Shown in pieces: positions 1 to 5,232 of a stretch of 6,342 nt of DNA (position 1 is the first letter of the stretch; every line of letters begins with the position of its first letter). The position numbers and the translations under genes are program-made. Source of the DNA: Ktedonobacteraceae bacterium (GTDB lineage Bacteria > Chloroflexota > Ktedonobacteria > Ktedonobacterales > Ktedonobacteraceae); the NCBI GenBank assembly GCA_017354095.1, contig JAFMRP010000289.1:1-6342 (forward strand). The letters are read 5' to 3'. Under the pieces are notes generated by a model. The model worked only from the letters and a program-made list of their open reading frames with translations. It made no database searches and was not told the origin of the DNA.

Positions 1-242
1 ATCTGGATGATCTGAAACAGCGGTATCGACGTTGAGCCAAAGCTGATCGCCAGCAGCATCGCGACCAGCAGCAAAACGCCGAGTGCCAGCAGCACCGGCA
101 TCGCAGGGAGCCTGAAGCAGCGCACGCTCCGACGGGGCTTCTCAGGTACAGAAACTACAGAATGGGTGCTGCCATCCGGCTGAGCAGCAGAAGATGCACC
201 AGCACTGCTGGTGGTCGAGGCAAAAAAGAGTGAGAATTTCAT
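1..242 (-). CDS. FecCD/BtuC-type ABC transporter permease, N-terminal part (probable cobalamin uptake)
   Basis: The visible 80 codons are the 5' end of a gene that runs off the left edge. Residues 1-46 are a Ser/Ala-rich, then basic, cytoplasmic-looking stretch (EKPRRSVRCFR near 34-44). A hydrophobic segment at about 47-68 is the first transmembrane helix, followed by ISFGSTSIPLFQII. This helix followed by a 'GS.SIPL..I' turn is typical of the start of FecCD family permeases (BtuC, FhuB, FepD), the membrane subunits that import B12, haem or ferric siderophores with an ATPase and a binding protein. The start ATG is at 242-240, with AAAGGAAC (252-259) nine bases upstream. The cobalamin riboswitch immediately upstream points to a corrinoid as substrate (inference). 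The N-terminal extension before helix 1 is longer than in BtuC of enterobacteria. Only the N-terminus is seen, so substrate and subfamily rest on the riboswitch. Confidence 0.8.
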   Translation of the reverse strand, partial: MKFSLFFASTTSSAGASSAAQPDGSTHSVVSVPEKPRRSVRCFRLPAMPVLLALGVLLLVAMLLAISFGSTSIPLFQIIQ

Positions 243-280
243 TCGTTGCCTGTTCCTTTAACGCGAAGGATCGCCAGCAT

Positions 281-470
281 ACTTATCAGGCAGGTCTCCT
301 GGCTTCTGGTTACTAACACAGCTCCTCCAGCCTTCCCATCCCTTACGGACAGTGGCATACTCTCATCCATATGAGAGGGCAAGCCATTTCCCAGTTACAG
401 TAGCGCGACTGCGTCGGACTCGCACCGACTTCCCATTCCGCCTGCCACAGCGACAGGCCTCCCGATAAGT
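281..470 (-). promoter_or_regulatory. Cobalamin (adenosylcobalamin-type) riboswitch
   Basis: Read on the minus strand, the conserved blocks occur in the usual order: GGGAAG (434-429), GGTGCGAGTCCGACGCAG (426-409), GCGCTACTGTAA (406-395), GCCACTG (356-350), GGGAAGGC (337-330), and the B12 box AAGCCAGGAGACCTGCC (305-289). The ends pair as a P1 stem, ACTTATC (470-464) with GATAAGT (287-281). This is an established class that represses B12 transport or synthesis genes when cobalamin binds. The aptamer ends 38 bases before the start codon of the FecCD permease. I see no hairpin followed by a U-tract in 243-280, so control of translation initiation is more likely than transcription termination (inference). 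The closest candidate expression element is a small GCG-atcctt-CGC hairpin just upstream of the AAAGGAAC ribosome binding site. Confidence 0.95.
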
Positions 471-481
471 TCAAAATAATC

Positions 482-511
482 AATATGACACGGATCATTC
501 CCGCGCCACAA
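482..511 (-). promoter_or_regulatory. Candidate promoter for the riboswitch-permease transcript
   Basis: On the minus strand TTGTGG (511-506) and CATATT (487-482) are separated by 18 bases. They resemble sigma70-type -35 and -10 boxes. Transcription would begin near 475, a few bases before the 5' strand of the riboswitch P1 stem at 470, which is the expected arrangement. Neither hexamer is a close match to consensus. An alternative -10 (TATTTT) lies a few bases downstream but has no good -35. Confidence 0.35.
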
Positions 512-513
512 GC

Positions 514-552
514 AGTATAGCGTTGCGCATCGATACGTGTCAACGCTATACT
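514..552 (-). terminator. Perfect 12-bp inverted repeat downstream of metY (possible terminator hairpin)
   Basis: The arms AGTATAGCGTTG (514-525) and CAACGCTATACT (541-552) are perfect reverse complements separated by 15 bases. The loop itself can add about three pairs (CGT/GCG on the minus strand). The hairpin begins 18 bases after the metY stop codon and lies before the riboswitch promoter region, so it is well placed to end the metY mRNA. It is not followed by a U-run, so it is not a canonical intrinsic terminator. It may be a 3'-end stabiliser, a factor-assisted terminator or a protein-binding palindrome. Confidence 0.5.
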
Positions 553-570
553 CAAGCAATCAGGGCTTTA

Positions 571-1875
571 TCACGCATACCTGGAGGCCGCCTGAAGCGC
601 CCTATCCAGATCCCACAGAATATCCTCTATATTTTCGATGCCTATAGAAAGTCGAATCAGATCAGGCGTGACGCCGCCCGCCAGCTGATCCTCCTCAGAA
701 AGCTGCTGATGGGTCGTGCTGGATGGATGAATAATCAGGCTGCGAGCGTCACCGACGTTGGCCAGGTGAGAAAAAAGCTTCACGTTGTCAATAACAGCCT
801 TACCAGCCTCATACCCACCATTCACTCCAAAGGTAAAGATCGAGCCGGCTCCGCGAGGCAGGTAACGCTCTGCCAGGGCATACGCGGGATCAGCAGGCAG
901 ACCAGGATAACGCACCCAGCCAACGGCAGGATGCTCCTGAAGGAACTGCGCTACCCGCAGCGCATTCTGGCAGTGACGCTCCATACGCAGCGAAAGGGTC
1001 TCTAATCCTTGCAGCAGGAGAAAGGAATTAAAGGGACTGATGCATGCCCCCGTGTCTCGCACGGTTTCGCACCTGGCCTTCATGCAAAAGGCAAAATCAC
1101 CAAAAGTTTCGTAGAAGCGCACGCCATGATAACCCGGCGACGGATCAACAATATGCGCGAATTTACCATTATCCCAAGGGAACTTACCCGACTCAACCAG
1201 AATGCCCGCGATGGAAGTGCCATGCCCTCCAATAAACTTCGTCGCGGAATGGACAACGATATCGGCCCCATGCTCAAAGGGTCGGCAGAGATATGGCGTG
1301 GCGAACGTATTGTCAACCACCAGCGGGACTCCCGCCTCATGTGCGATATCGGCAACCGCGCGTATATCAAGCACATCGCCACGCGGATTACCGATCGTTT
1401 CGCCGTATAAAGCACGCGTGCGCGGTGTAATGGCTTTCCGGTAATTTTCTGGATCAGTGCTGTCTACAAAAATAGTGTTAATGCCCCATGTACGCAGCGT
1501 AATATCAAACTGTGTATGCGTGCCACCATAGAGGCTGCTGGACGAGACCAGCTCATCACCGGGCCGCAATAGCGTCATCATCGTCGCCATCTGCGCCGCC
1601 ATCCCCGAAGCAGTGGCCAGCGCGCCCGTGCCACCTTCCAGAGACGCGATGCGCTCTTCAAAGGCCGCGGTCGTCGGATTCATGATGCGCGTATAGATAT
1701 TGCCGAAGCGCTGCAATGCGAAAAGATGTGCAGCATGGTCGGTGTCATCGAACACAAATGATGTCGTCTGATAGATAGGCACGGCTCGCGCCCCTGTCGT
1801 CGGATCAGGCCGCTGGCCCGCGTGGACGGACAGGGTATCAAAACCAAAGATATGATCACTATCAATTTCGGGCAT
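571..1875 (-). CDS. metY: O-acetylhomoserine sulfhydrylase (MetY-type, Cys/Met metabolism PLP enzyme)
   Basis: The 434-residue protein has the length and motif order of MetY (O-acetylhomoserine aminocarboxypropyltransferase), which makes homocysteine from O-acetylhomoserine and sulfide in the cytoplasm using PLP. Visible landmarks are HAGQRPDPTTGARAVPIYQTTSF (18-40, start of the fold), YTR (61-63, phosphate contact from the neighbouring subunit), SGMAA (90-94), the ring-stacking Tyr in SSLYGG (116), VVDNTFATPY with Asp188 for the pyridine nitrogen, HSATKFIGGHG with Schiff-base Lys213, HPSSTTHQQL (383-392), and LIRLSIGIE with Arg408 for the substrate carboxylate. The usual MetY insertion around 225-260 is present, which separates it from shorter MetB/MetC enzymes. 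I chose the ATG at 1875 because GAGAGGGA lies just upstream. An earlier in-frame ATG at 1980 would add 35 residues with no family match. It is divergent from the CoA-binding protein and upstream of the B12 riboswitch. Confidence 0.93.
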   Translation of the reverse strand: MPEIDSDHIFGFDTLSVHAGQRPDPTTGARAVPIYQTTSFVFDDTDHAAHLFALQRFGNIYTRIMNPTTAAFEERIASLEGGTGALATASGMAAQMATMMTLLRPGDELVSSSSLYGGTHTQFDITLRTWGINTIFVDSTDPENYRKAITPRTRALYGETIGNPRGDVLDIRAVADIAHEAGVPLVVDNTFATPYLCRPFEHGADIVVHSATKFIGGHGTSIAGILVESGKFPWDNGKFAHIVDPSPGYHGVRFYETFGDFAFCMKARCETVRDTGACISPFNSFLLLQGLETLSLRMERHCQNALRVAQFLQEHPAVGWVRYPGLPADPAYALAERYLPRGAGSIFTFGVNGGYEAGKAVIDNVKLFSHLANVGDARSLIIHPSSTTHQQLSEEDQLAGGVTPDLIRLSIGIENIEDILWDLDRALQAASRYA

Positions 1876-1911
1876 AATCTTTTCCCTCTCTGAATTCGAG
1901 CCTCTTCTAAC

Positions 1912-1960
1912 TATCACATATGGTATCACATCTCCCTTCTTGATCACTCCTGAAAGTGAT
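1912..1960. promoter_or_regulatory. Cluster of ATCAC half-sites in the metY upstream region (possible operator)
   Basis: TATCACAT occurs twice as a direct repeat (1912-1919 and 1924-1931, 12 bases apart). A third, ATCACT (1943-1948), is paired with its inverse AGTGAT (1955-1960) across a 6-base spacer. All lie between the metY start and the plus-strand genes, where an operator for metY or for the divergent operon would be expected. No known regulator motif is recognised with confidence. Confidence 0.3.
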
Positions 1961-1996
1961 GCACCCACACCCAGGACCATAAAGCAGGAGGAAATT

Positions 1997-2098
1997 GTGT
2001 TATATTTAGTACGTAGAGAGGACCGCCCGGAACAGCACTCCCGAAAAGAGCTCTATCTCTTCTTCCAGGAAAAAGGAAAGAAAAAACATGACCAGTGA
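1997..2098 (+). CDS. Possible small leader ORF overlapping the CoA-binding gene start
   Basis: A GTG at 1997 is preceded by a near-perfect ribosome binding site, AGGAGG (1986-1991), five bases upstream. It opens a 33-codon frame ending in TGA at 2096-2098. The peptide is highly charged (MLYLVRREDRPEQHSRKELY, then FFQEKGKKKHDQ) and matches no family I know. The frame overlaps the ATG of the CoA-binding protein (2088) by 11 bases, so its translation could couple to that gene. The reading frame stays open further upstream without a convincing start. The AGGAGG could also be coincidental, because the downstream gene has its own AAAGGAAAG. Judged only on the ribosome binding site and composition, this is a weak call. 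Confidence 0.3.
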   Translation: MLYLVRREDRPEQHSRKELYLFFQEKGKKKHDQ

Positions 2099-2579
2099 CA
2101 CCACCCTTATACCCGATATGTACGAACGGCTCGATATCCTCCGGCAATATCACCATATCGCCATCGTCGGAGTTTCAGCCGATCAGTATCGCCCCAGCCA
2201 TTTCGTAGCCATCTATTTGCAGGCTGAAGGCTACCATATCGTGCCAATCAACCCGCGTTACGCCGGCCAGACCATTCTTGGCCAGCGCGTCTACGCCTCG
2301 CTGACCGAAGCAAAAGAGGCTGGCGAACAGATCGAAATCGTCGATATCTTCCGCCGAGCTCAGGACGTTCCCCCCATCGCCGAGGAGGCAATTCAGATCG
2401 GGGCAAAAGTTGTCTGGCTACAGCTGGGCATTCGCAACGACGCAGCCGGACAGCGTGTCCGCGAGGCCGGGCTGACCTTCGTACAAAACCGCTGCGTAAA
2501 AATCGAGCACGCACGCTTCTTCGGCGGCCTGCATACCGTCGGCCTCAACACAGGCGTTATCGTCTCGCGTAAAATCTAA
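2088..2579 (+). CDS. CoA-binding domain protein (YccU-like, CoA_binding_2 family)
   Basis: The 163-residue protein is a single Rossmann-type CoA-binding domain like the N-terminal domain of succinyl-CoA ligase alpha. It shows IAIVGVSADQYRPS (24-37, nucleotide loop and the family RPS), IVPINPRYAGQTILG (51-65), VYASL (68-72), IVDIFRR (84-90), GAKVVWLQLGIRN (105-117) and RCVKIEHARF (135-144). All are in the order and spacing of the YccU/CoA_binding_2 family, and the length is near typical. The family binds CoA, but its cellular role is not settled. Start: AAAGGAAAG (2073-2081) lies upstream of the ATG. The stop overlaps the next start by one base (TAATG), so it is co-translated with the nuclease-like gene. 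It is divergent from metY. A functional link through acetyl-CoA and O-acetylhomoserine is attractive, but inference only. Confidence 0.92.
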   Translation: MTSDTTLIPDMYERLDILRQYHHIAIVGVSADQYRPSHFVAIYLQAEGYHIVPINPRYAGQTILGQRVYASLTEAKEAGEQIEIVDIFRRAQDVPPIAEEAIQIGAKVVWLQLGIRNDAAGQRVREAGLTFVQNRCVKIEHARFFGGLHTVGLNTGVIVSRKI

Positions 2580-3388
2580 TGGCAAACAAGCAACCAGAGG
2601 ACAGTTTCGAGGTGATGCTGCGCCGCCAGGGATGGCAGCTTATCCGCCATAAACCCATCGATCGCGATCCAAAAGTGCTGCGCCTGGCGGCATCAACCGA
2701 CCCCACGCTGTTCTATGAAACATTTGGCGACAACACGTTTCGCAAGCTGCTGCGTCACCTCTTTTTCCACAAACACTGCTCCAGCGATGAACTGCACCGC
2801 ATCTGCACCAGCGAGCAGAAGCTGCAGAAGTACCTGGCGTTTCTGACCGAGCACGGCCTGGCAACGTTTGAGGAGGGACAGTGGCACAAAGGCCAGAGCT
2901 ACAAACACATCGACAACCTGGGAGCTACGCTGGAATGGTTTGTCGCCGCGTGGTTTCGCAGCTGGCTCCAGGTTCCAGCACGCCACGGCGTCACCATCAA
3001 AGACGTAGCGGACGGCGGCGACCTGGATGTCGTGGCGTTCGTCGATGGCATCCGCGTAATGGTGGAGTGCAAATCCGGTAGCCCAACACAGATCACAGAA
3101 ACGGATCTCCGACTGTTCCTGAGGCGCGCCGCCGACTTCAACCCGGAGATCGCGATCCTGCTGATCGATACAGAAAGCCGCATCGACCAGCAAGTCGAAA
3201 TGCTCAATCGCCTGCGCACTGGAGGCGATCCCATACAACCACAGGATACCCACCATAATCTCTACTGGGGCGCACGCCATATCTACGTCATCAATGCACG
3301 CCCCTGCATCCCCGACGCCCTCTCAGCAGTGCTGCGTCTCTACTACTCAAAGGTGCGCCACATCGCCTTCTGGCGCATGTCGCCCTAA
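2579..3388 (+). CDS. Predicted PD-(D/E)XK nuclease with N-terminal winged-helix-like region
   Basis: I do not recognise a named family for this 269-residue protein, but its core reads as a restriction-endonuclease-like fold. The pattern is an Glu in a helix (Glu119 in ATLEWFVAAWF), then GGDLDVVAF (Asp148, Asp150), a beta hairpin, and VMVECKSGSPTQIT with the ExK pair Glu163/Lys165 and Gln171 after it. This is the complete E...D...ExK metal site of PD-(D/E)XK enzymes, so it is predicted to be catalytically active on DNA or RNA. Residues about 52-107 (FRKLLRHLFFHKHCSSDELH ... LTEHGLATFEEGQW) look like a winged helix, a plausible nucleic-acid binding module. The C-terminal 80 residues are compact alpha/beta with no motif I can name. 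No membrane segment or signal peptide is seen. The start overlaps the preceding stop by one base. The role is unknown; defence, repair or RNA turnover are all possible. Confidence 0.75.
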   Translation: MANKQPEDSFEVMLRRQGWQLIRHKPIDRDPKVLRLAASTDPTLFYETFGDNTFRKLLRHLFFHKHCSSDELHRICTSEQKLQKYLAFLTEHGLATFEEGQWHKGQSYKHIDNLGATLEWFVAAWFRSWLQVPARHGVTIKDVADGGDLDVVAFVDGIRVMVECKSGSPTQITETDLRLFLRRAADFNPEIAILLIDTESRIDQQVEMLNRLRTGGDPIQPQDTHHNLYWGARHIYVINARPCIPDALSAVLRLYYSKVRHIAFWRMSP

Positions 3389-3467
3389 TCCCGTTGAGAC
3401 GATTTTAAGTCCACCTTTCTCTAGCACAAATATCCCACTCTACTTTCTCTACAACAATTAGTCGAGT

Positions 3468-3473
3468 TATAAT
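3468..3473 (+). promoter_or_regulatory. Candidate -10 box of a promoter for the small hypothetical gene
   Basis: A perfect TATAAT lies about 40 bases before the small gene, in the AT-rich 115-base gap after the nuclease gene. A -35 box 17-18 bases upstream would be TTTCTC/TTCTCT, which is poor. GAGT (3464-3467) and ACTC (3476-3479) flank the box as a short inverted repeat. The gap shows no clear terminator for the upstream operon. Confidence 0.4.
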
Positions 3474-3512
3474 GCACTCAACCTTTTTTAGTTTTCCGCA
3501 GGGATGACCACA

Positions 3513-3713
3513 ATGGAAGAATCTACCATCAACGAAATAGTCACCCACGACGGCTATATCATTCAGCCCGATCTCGAAAATCCTGGTGCGCTTCTCATTA
3601 CAAATAGCCACGACGGACAGATACTGCGCCTGACCGTACAGGAAGCAATCGATCTACTGAAGGTAATGCTGAGGCGCCAGGACGATCTCCACCTGCTGAG
3701 GTCCGACGCCTGA
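3513..3713 (+). CDS. Small hypothetical protein (66 aa)
   Basis: The protein begins MEESTINEIVTHDGYIIQPD and is acidic at the start. Residues about 12-40 alternate like beta strands (GYIIQPD, GALLITN, GQILRL), and the second half is an amphipathic helix (TVQEAIDLLKVMLRRQDDLH). There is no signal peptide, Cys cluster or membrane segment, and I recognise no family. I chose the ATG at 3513 over the in-frame ATG at 3504 because AGGG (3500-3503) then has a nine-base spacing, while it directly abuts the earlier ATG. The gene lies 124 bases after the nuclease gene, with its own TATAAT, and is convergent with the hydrolase gene. The beta-then-helix layout and clean codon use suggest a real gene. Function cannot be assigned. 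Confidence 0.6.
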   Translation: MEESTINEIVTHDGYIIQPDLENPGALLITNSHDGQILRLTVQEAIDLLKVMLRRQDDLHLLRSDA

Positions 3714-3760
3714 CATCCGCTGTCGCTCCCCATCGCGCTTTCACAGCCCATCAGAGCGGG

Positions 3761-4585
3761 TCACAACACCTGTGTGTGATCGAGATTGGTGGTCCACTCC
3801 TCCACTCGATCCAGCCACTCGCCCATGAGGGCCTGGCACAGCACATCCTGTTCGATATTCACAAAATGTCCGGCCCGGTCAAGCACCGCGAACGTCGCTC
3901 TGGGATAGTTGGCCAGCAGATCCCAGGCATCGCGATACCCACAGAGGTTGTCTTGCCGCGCTGTCAGCATAAGCGTAGGGCCACCAAAGGGAACAGGCAG
4001 ACTATCCACGTCAAAGGAAAAGGGACCGGCCTCCTCTAGCCGCGCGAGGAAGGGATGGTCGGCTATCTGGATTTCCTCCAGCACGGTGCGTACCGCCTCG
4101 ACCACCGTGTGACTCTGCACCACAACGAGATCTGCTGCCGGTCCCAACGAGGCCGCCAGCTCCGGGTCTTCCACCAGCGTTGTCCGGGGTGGGAGCTGAA
4201 CCTGTGCGGAATCTGCCTTCATCTGAGGAGCACAGAGCATCACACCATCAATTGACGCGGTCCTGCGGTAGACCACCCCACGGGCCAGGTACCCCCCGTA
4301 GGACAGTCCAGCGAGCACAAAGCGTTGACTGGGAATGACCGCGTCGATGAACGCCAGCACGGCGTCAAGTACCTGATCATGCGAGGCCCGATCTAAGGCC
4401 GGAGTGCGCCCCGTGCCAGGCAAGTCAGGATAGATGCGCAGCCAGCCATCCCGCTTCGTGAAGAGTGGTTCCATGAATCGCTCCATGATGCGGTGATCGC
4501 TCGGCCGCCCGGGCAACATCACAATAGGTCGCCCGGCGCCATAGGTCTCATAGTTGATCTCGATATCTCCAATGTTACATTTCAT
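3761..4585 (-). CDS. Alpha/beta hydrolase
   Basis: The 274-residue protein has the canonical alpha/beta hydrolase layout. Strand-turn IVMLPGRPSDHR (21-32) supplies the oxyanion region, PDLPGTGRT lies at 53-61, and the nucleophile elbow GLSYGG places Ser95. A helical cap at about 120-195 is followed by LMLTARQDNLCGYRDA with the acid Asp212, and DRAGHFVNIEQ with His240. The catalytic triad is therefore complete. The cap and Gly-Arg turn fit the esterase/epoxide-hydrolase/prolyl-iminopeptidase-like group, but the substrate cannot be read from sequence. No signal peptide is present, so it is cytoplasmic. AGGAAAGGAAAG lies seven bases before the ATG. It is second in a minus-strand pair with the VOC protein (28-base gap), probably one mRNA. 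Confidence 0.93.
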   Translation of the reverse strand: MKCNIGDIEINYETYGAGRPIVMLPGRPSDHRIMERFMEPLFTKRDGWLRIYPDLPGTGRTPALDRASHDQVLDAVLAFIDAVIPSQRFVLAGLSYGGYLARGVVYRRTASIDGVMLCAPQMKADSAQVQLPPRTTLVEDPELAASLGPAADLVVVQSHTVVEAVRTVLEEIQIADHPFLARLEEAGPFSFDVDSLPVPFGGPTLMLTARQDNLCGYRDAWDLLANYPRATFAVLDRAGHFVNIEQDVLCQALMGEWLDRVEEWTTNLDHTQVL

Positions 4586-4613
4586 GCGCTACTTTCCTTT
4601 CCTAACCTGACTG

Positions 4614-5000
4614 CTATCCAATGGGCTGGTTAATCTCCCAGACGTTGCCTTCAGGATCGGCAAAGTGCGCCGTACGCAGCCCCCAGGGCTGATCGGTCGG
4701 AGGTCTGAGAAATGCGACGCCCCCGGCTTTGAGCTCCTCGTATGTAGCATCCACATCATCAACACTGGCAGCCAGCAGCATACGAGGCCCGCCCTCGATC
4801 TTCAGTTCAAGCGCCTCCTCGCTAATCAGGCGTGCGGCAGCAGATATCTCCAGCAGGAGAAAGTACTGGTCTCCCAGAGAGAAACCGGCAGATTCGGAAT
4901 CGCCGTCCTTGACCTGAAACCCGAGTGTGTCCCGATAAAATGCTACACACCTGGCCAGGTCCTGGACAAACAACACGGACGCAATAATACTGCGAAACAT
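4614..5000 (-). CDS. VOC superfamily protein (glyoxalase/bleomycin resistance/dioxygenase type)
   Basis: The 128-residue protein is a single VOC-fold protein with paired beta-alpha-beta-beta-beta modules. Module 1 is IIASVLFVQDLARCVAFYRDTLGF (the FYRDTLGF signature), followed by GFSLGDQYFLLLE. Module 2 is LLAASVDDVDATYEELKAGGVAFL, then the end signature AHFADPEGNVWEIN with a conserved terminal Glu. The usual first metal-ligand position (His or Gln at the start of strand 1) is Ser/Ala here, so it may be a binding protein, or use a different ligand set, and not a classical glyoxalase I. I chose the ATG at 5000, with AGAGG eight bases upstream. The in-frame GTG at 5009 sits directly on that ribosome binding site. 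It is first gene of the pair with the hydrolase. Drug binding, detoxification or a ring-cleavage role are all possible. Confidence 0.9.
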   Translation of the reverse strand: MFRSIIASVLFVQDLARCVAFYRDTLGFQVKDGDSESAGFSLGDQYFLLLEISAAARLISEEALELKIEGGPRMLLAASVDDVDATYEELKAGGVAFLRPPTDQPWGLRTAHFADPEGNVWEINQPIG

Positions 5001-5143
5001 AGTATACACCTCTTCTTTCTTTGATGAGCCATGACCACAGAAACAATTCCTCGTCTCTTCCCCCTATTCCCTGGCATAGCAGAAAAAGTGGAAGGCCATA
5101 CCCTGTTTAGGAGGAACTTTCTCCAGCAAAGGAACGAACTGAG

Positions 5144-5173
5144 TTGAAAGGGGAGTGTGAGAAATTGTACACT
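5144..5173 (+). promoter_or_regulatory. Candidate promoter and overlapping inverted repeat for the methyltransferase gene
   Basis: TTGAAA (5144-5149) and TACACT (5168-5173) form -35 and -10-like boxes with an 18-base spacer, 60 bases before the methyltransferase ATG. The arms AGTGT (5154-5158) and ACACT (5169-5173) form an inverted repeat spanning the spacer and -10, a typical repressor placement. The region is the divergent gap between the VOC pair and the methyltransferase, so a local regulator could control both. Sequence support is modest. Confidence 0.35.
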
Positions 5174-5232
5174 GGAATACTCGTCAACCGTATTCTACGC
5201 TTATCACCAATTTTCATGAGGATGGAACGCAT

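Noticed and set aside
343..555. Minus-strand 70-codon frame across the riboswitch
   Set aside because: It lies within the structured RNA and the 12-bp palindrome; the conserved blocks explain the sequence.
523..1410. Plus-strand open frames of 160 and 133 codons opposite metY
   Set aside because: They are antisense to a convincing PLP enzyme, have no ribosome binding sites or recognisable domains, and have unlikely composition.
1876..1960. SAM-I riboswitch upstream of metY
   Set aside because: The minus strand has GATCAAGAAGGGAGA, faintly like the SAM-I start, but the later conserved blocks and a terminator are missing.
1876..1980. 35-codon N-terminal extension of MetY from the ATG at 1980
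   Set aside because: The extra residues match nothing in the family, and the ATG at 1875 has a good ribosome binding site and the expected N-terminus.
2693..3280. Minus-strand 195-codon open frame opposite the nuclease-like gene
   Set aside because: It is a shadow of a coding gene with clear motifs and operon coupling; its composition matches no family.
3714..3780. Bidirectional terminator between the convergent small gene and hydrolase
   Set aside because: Only weak short arms (CGCT/AGCG, TCACA/TGTGA) are seen, with no T-tracts, and part overlaps the hydrolase 3' end.
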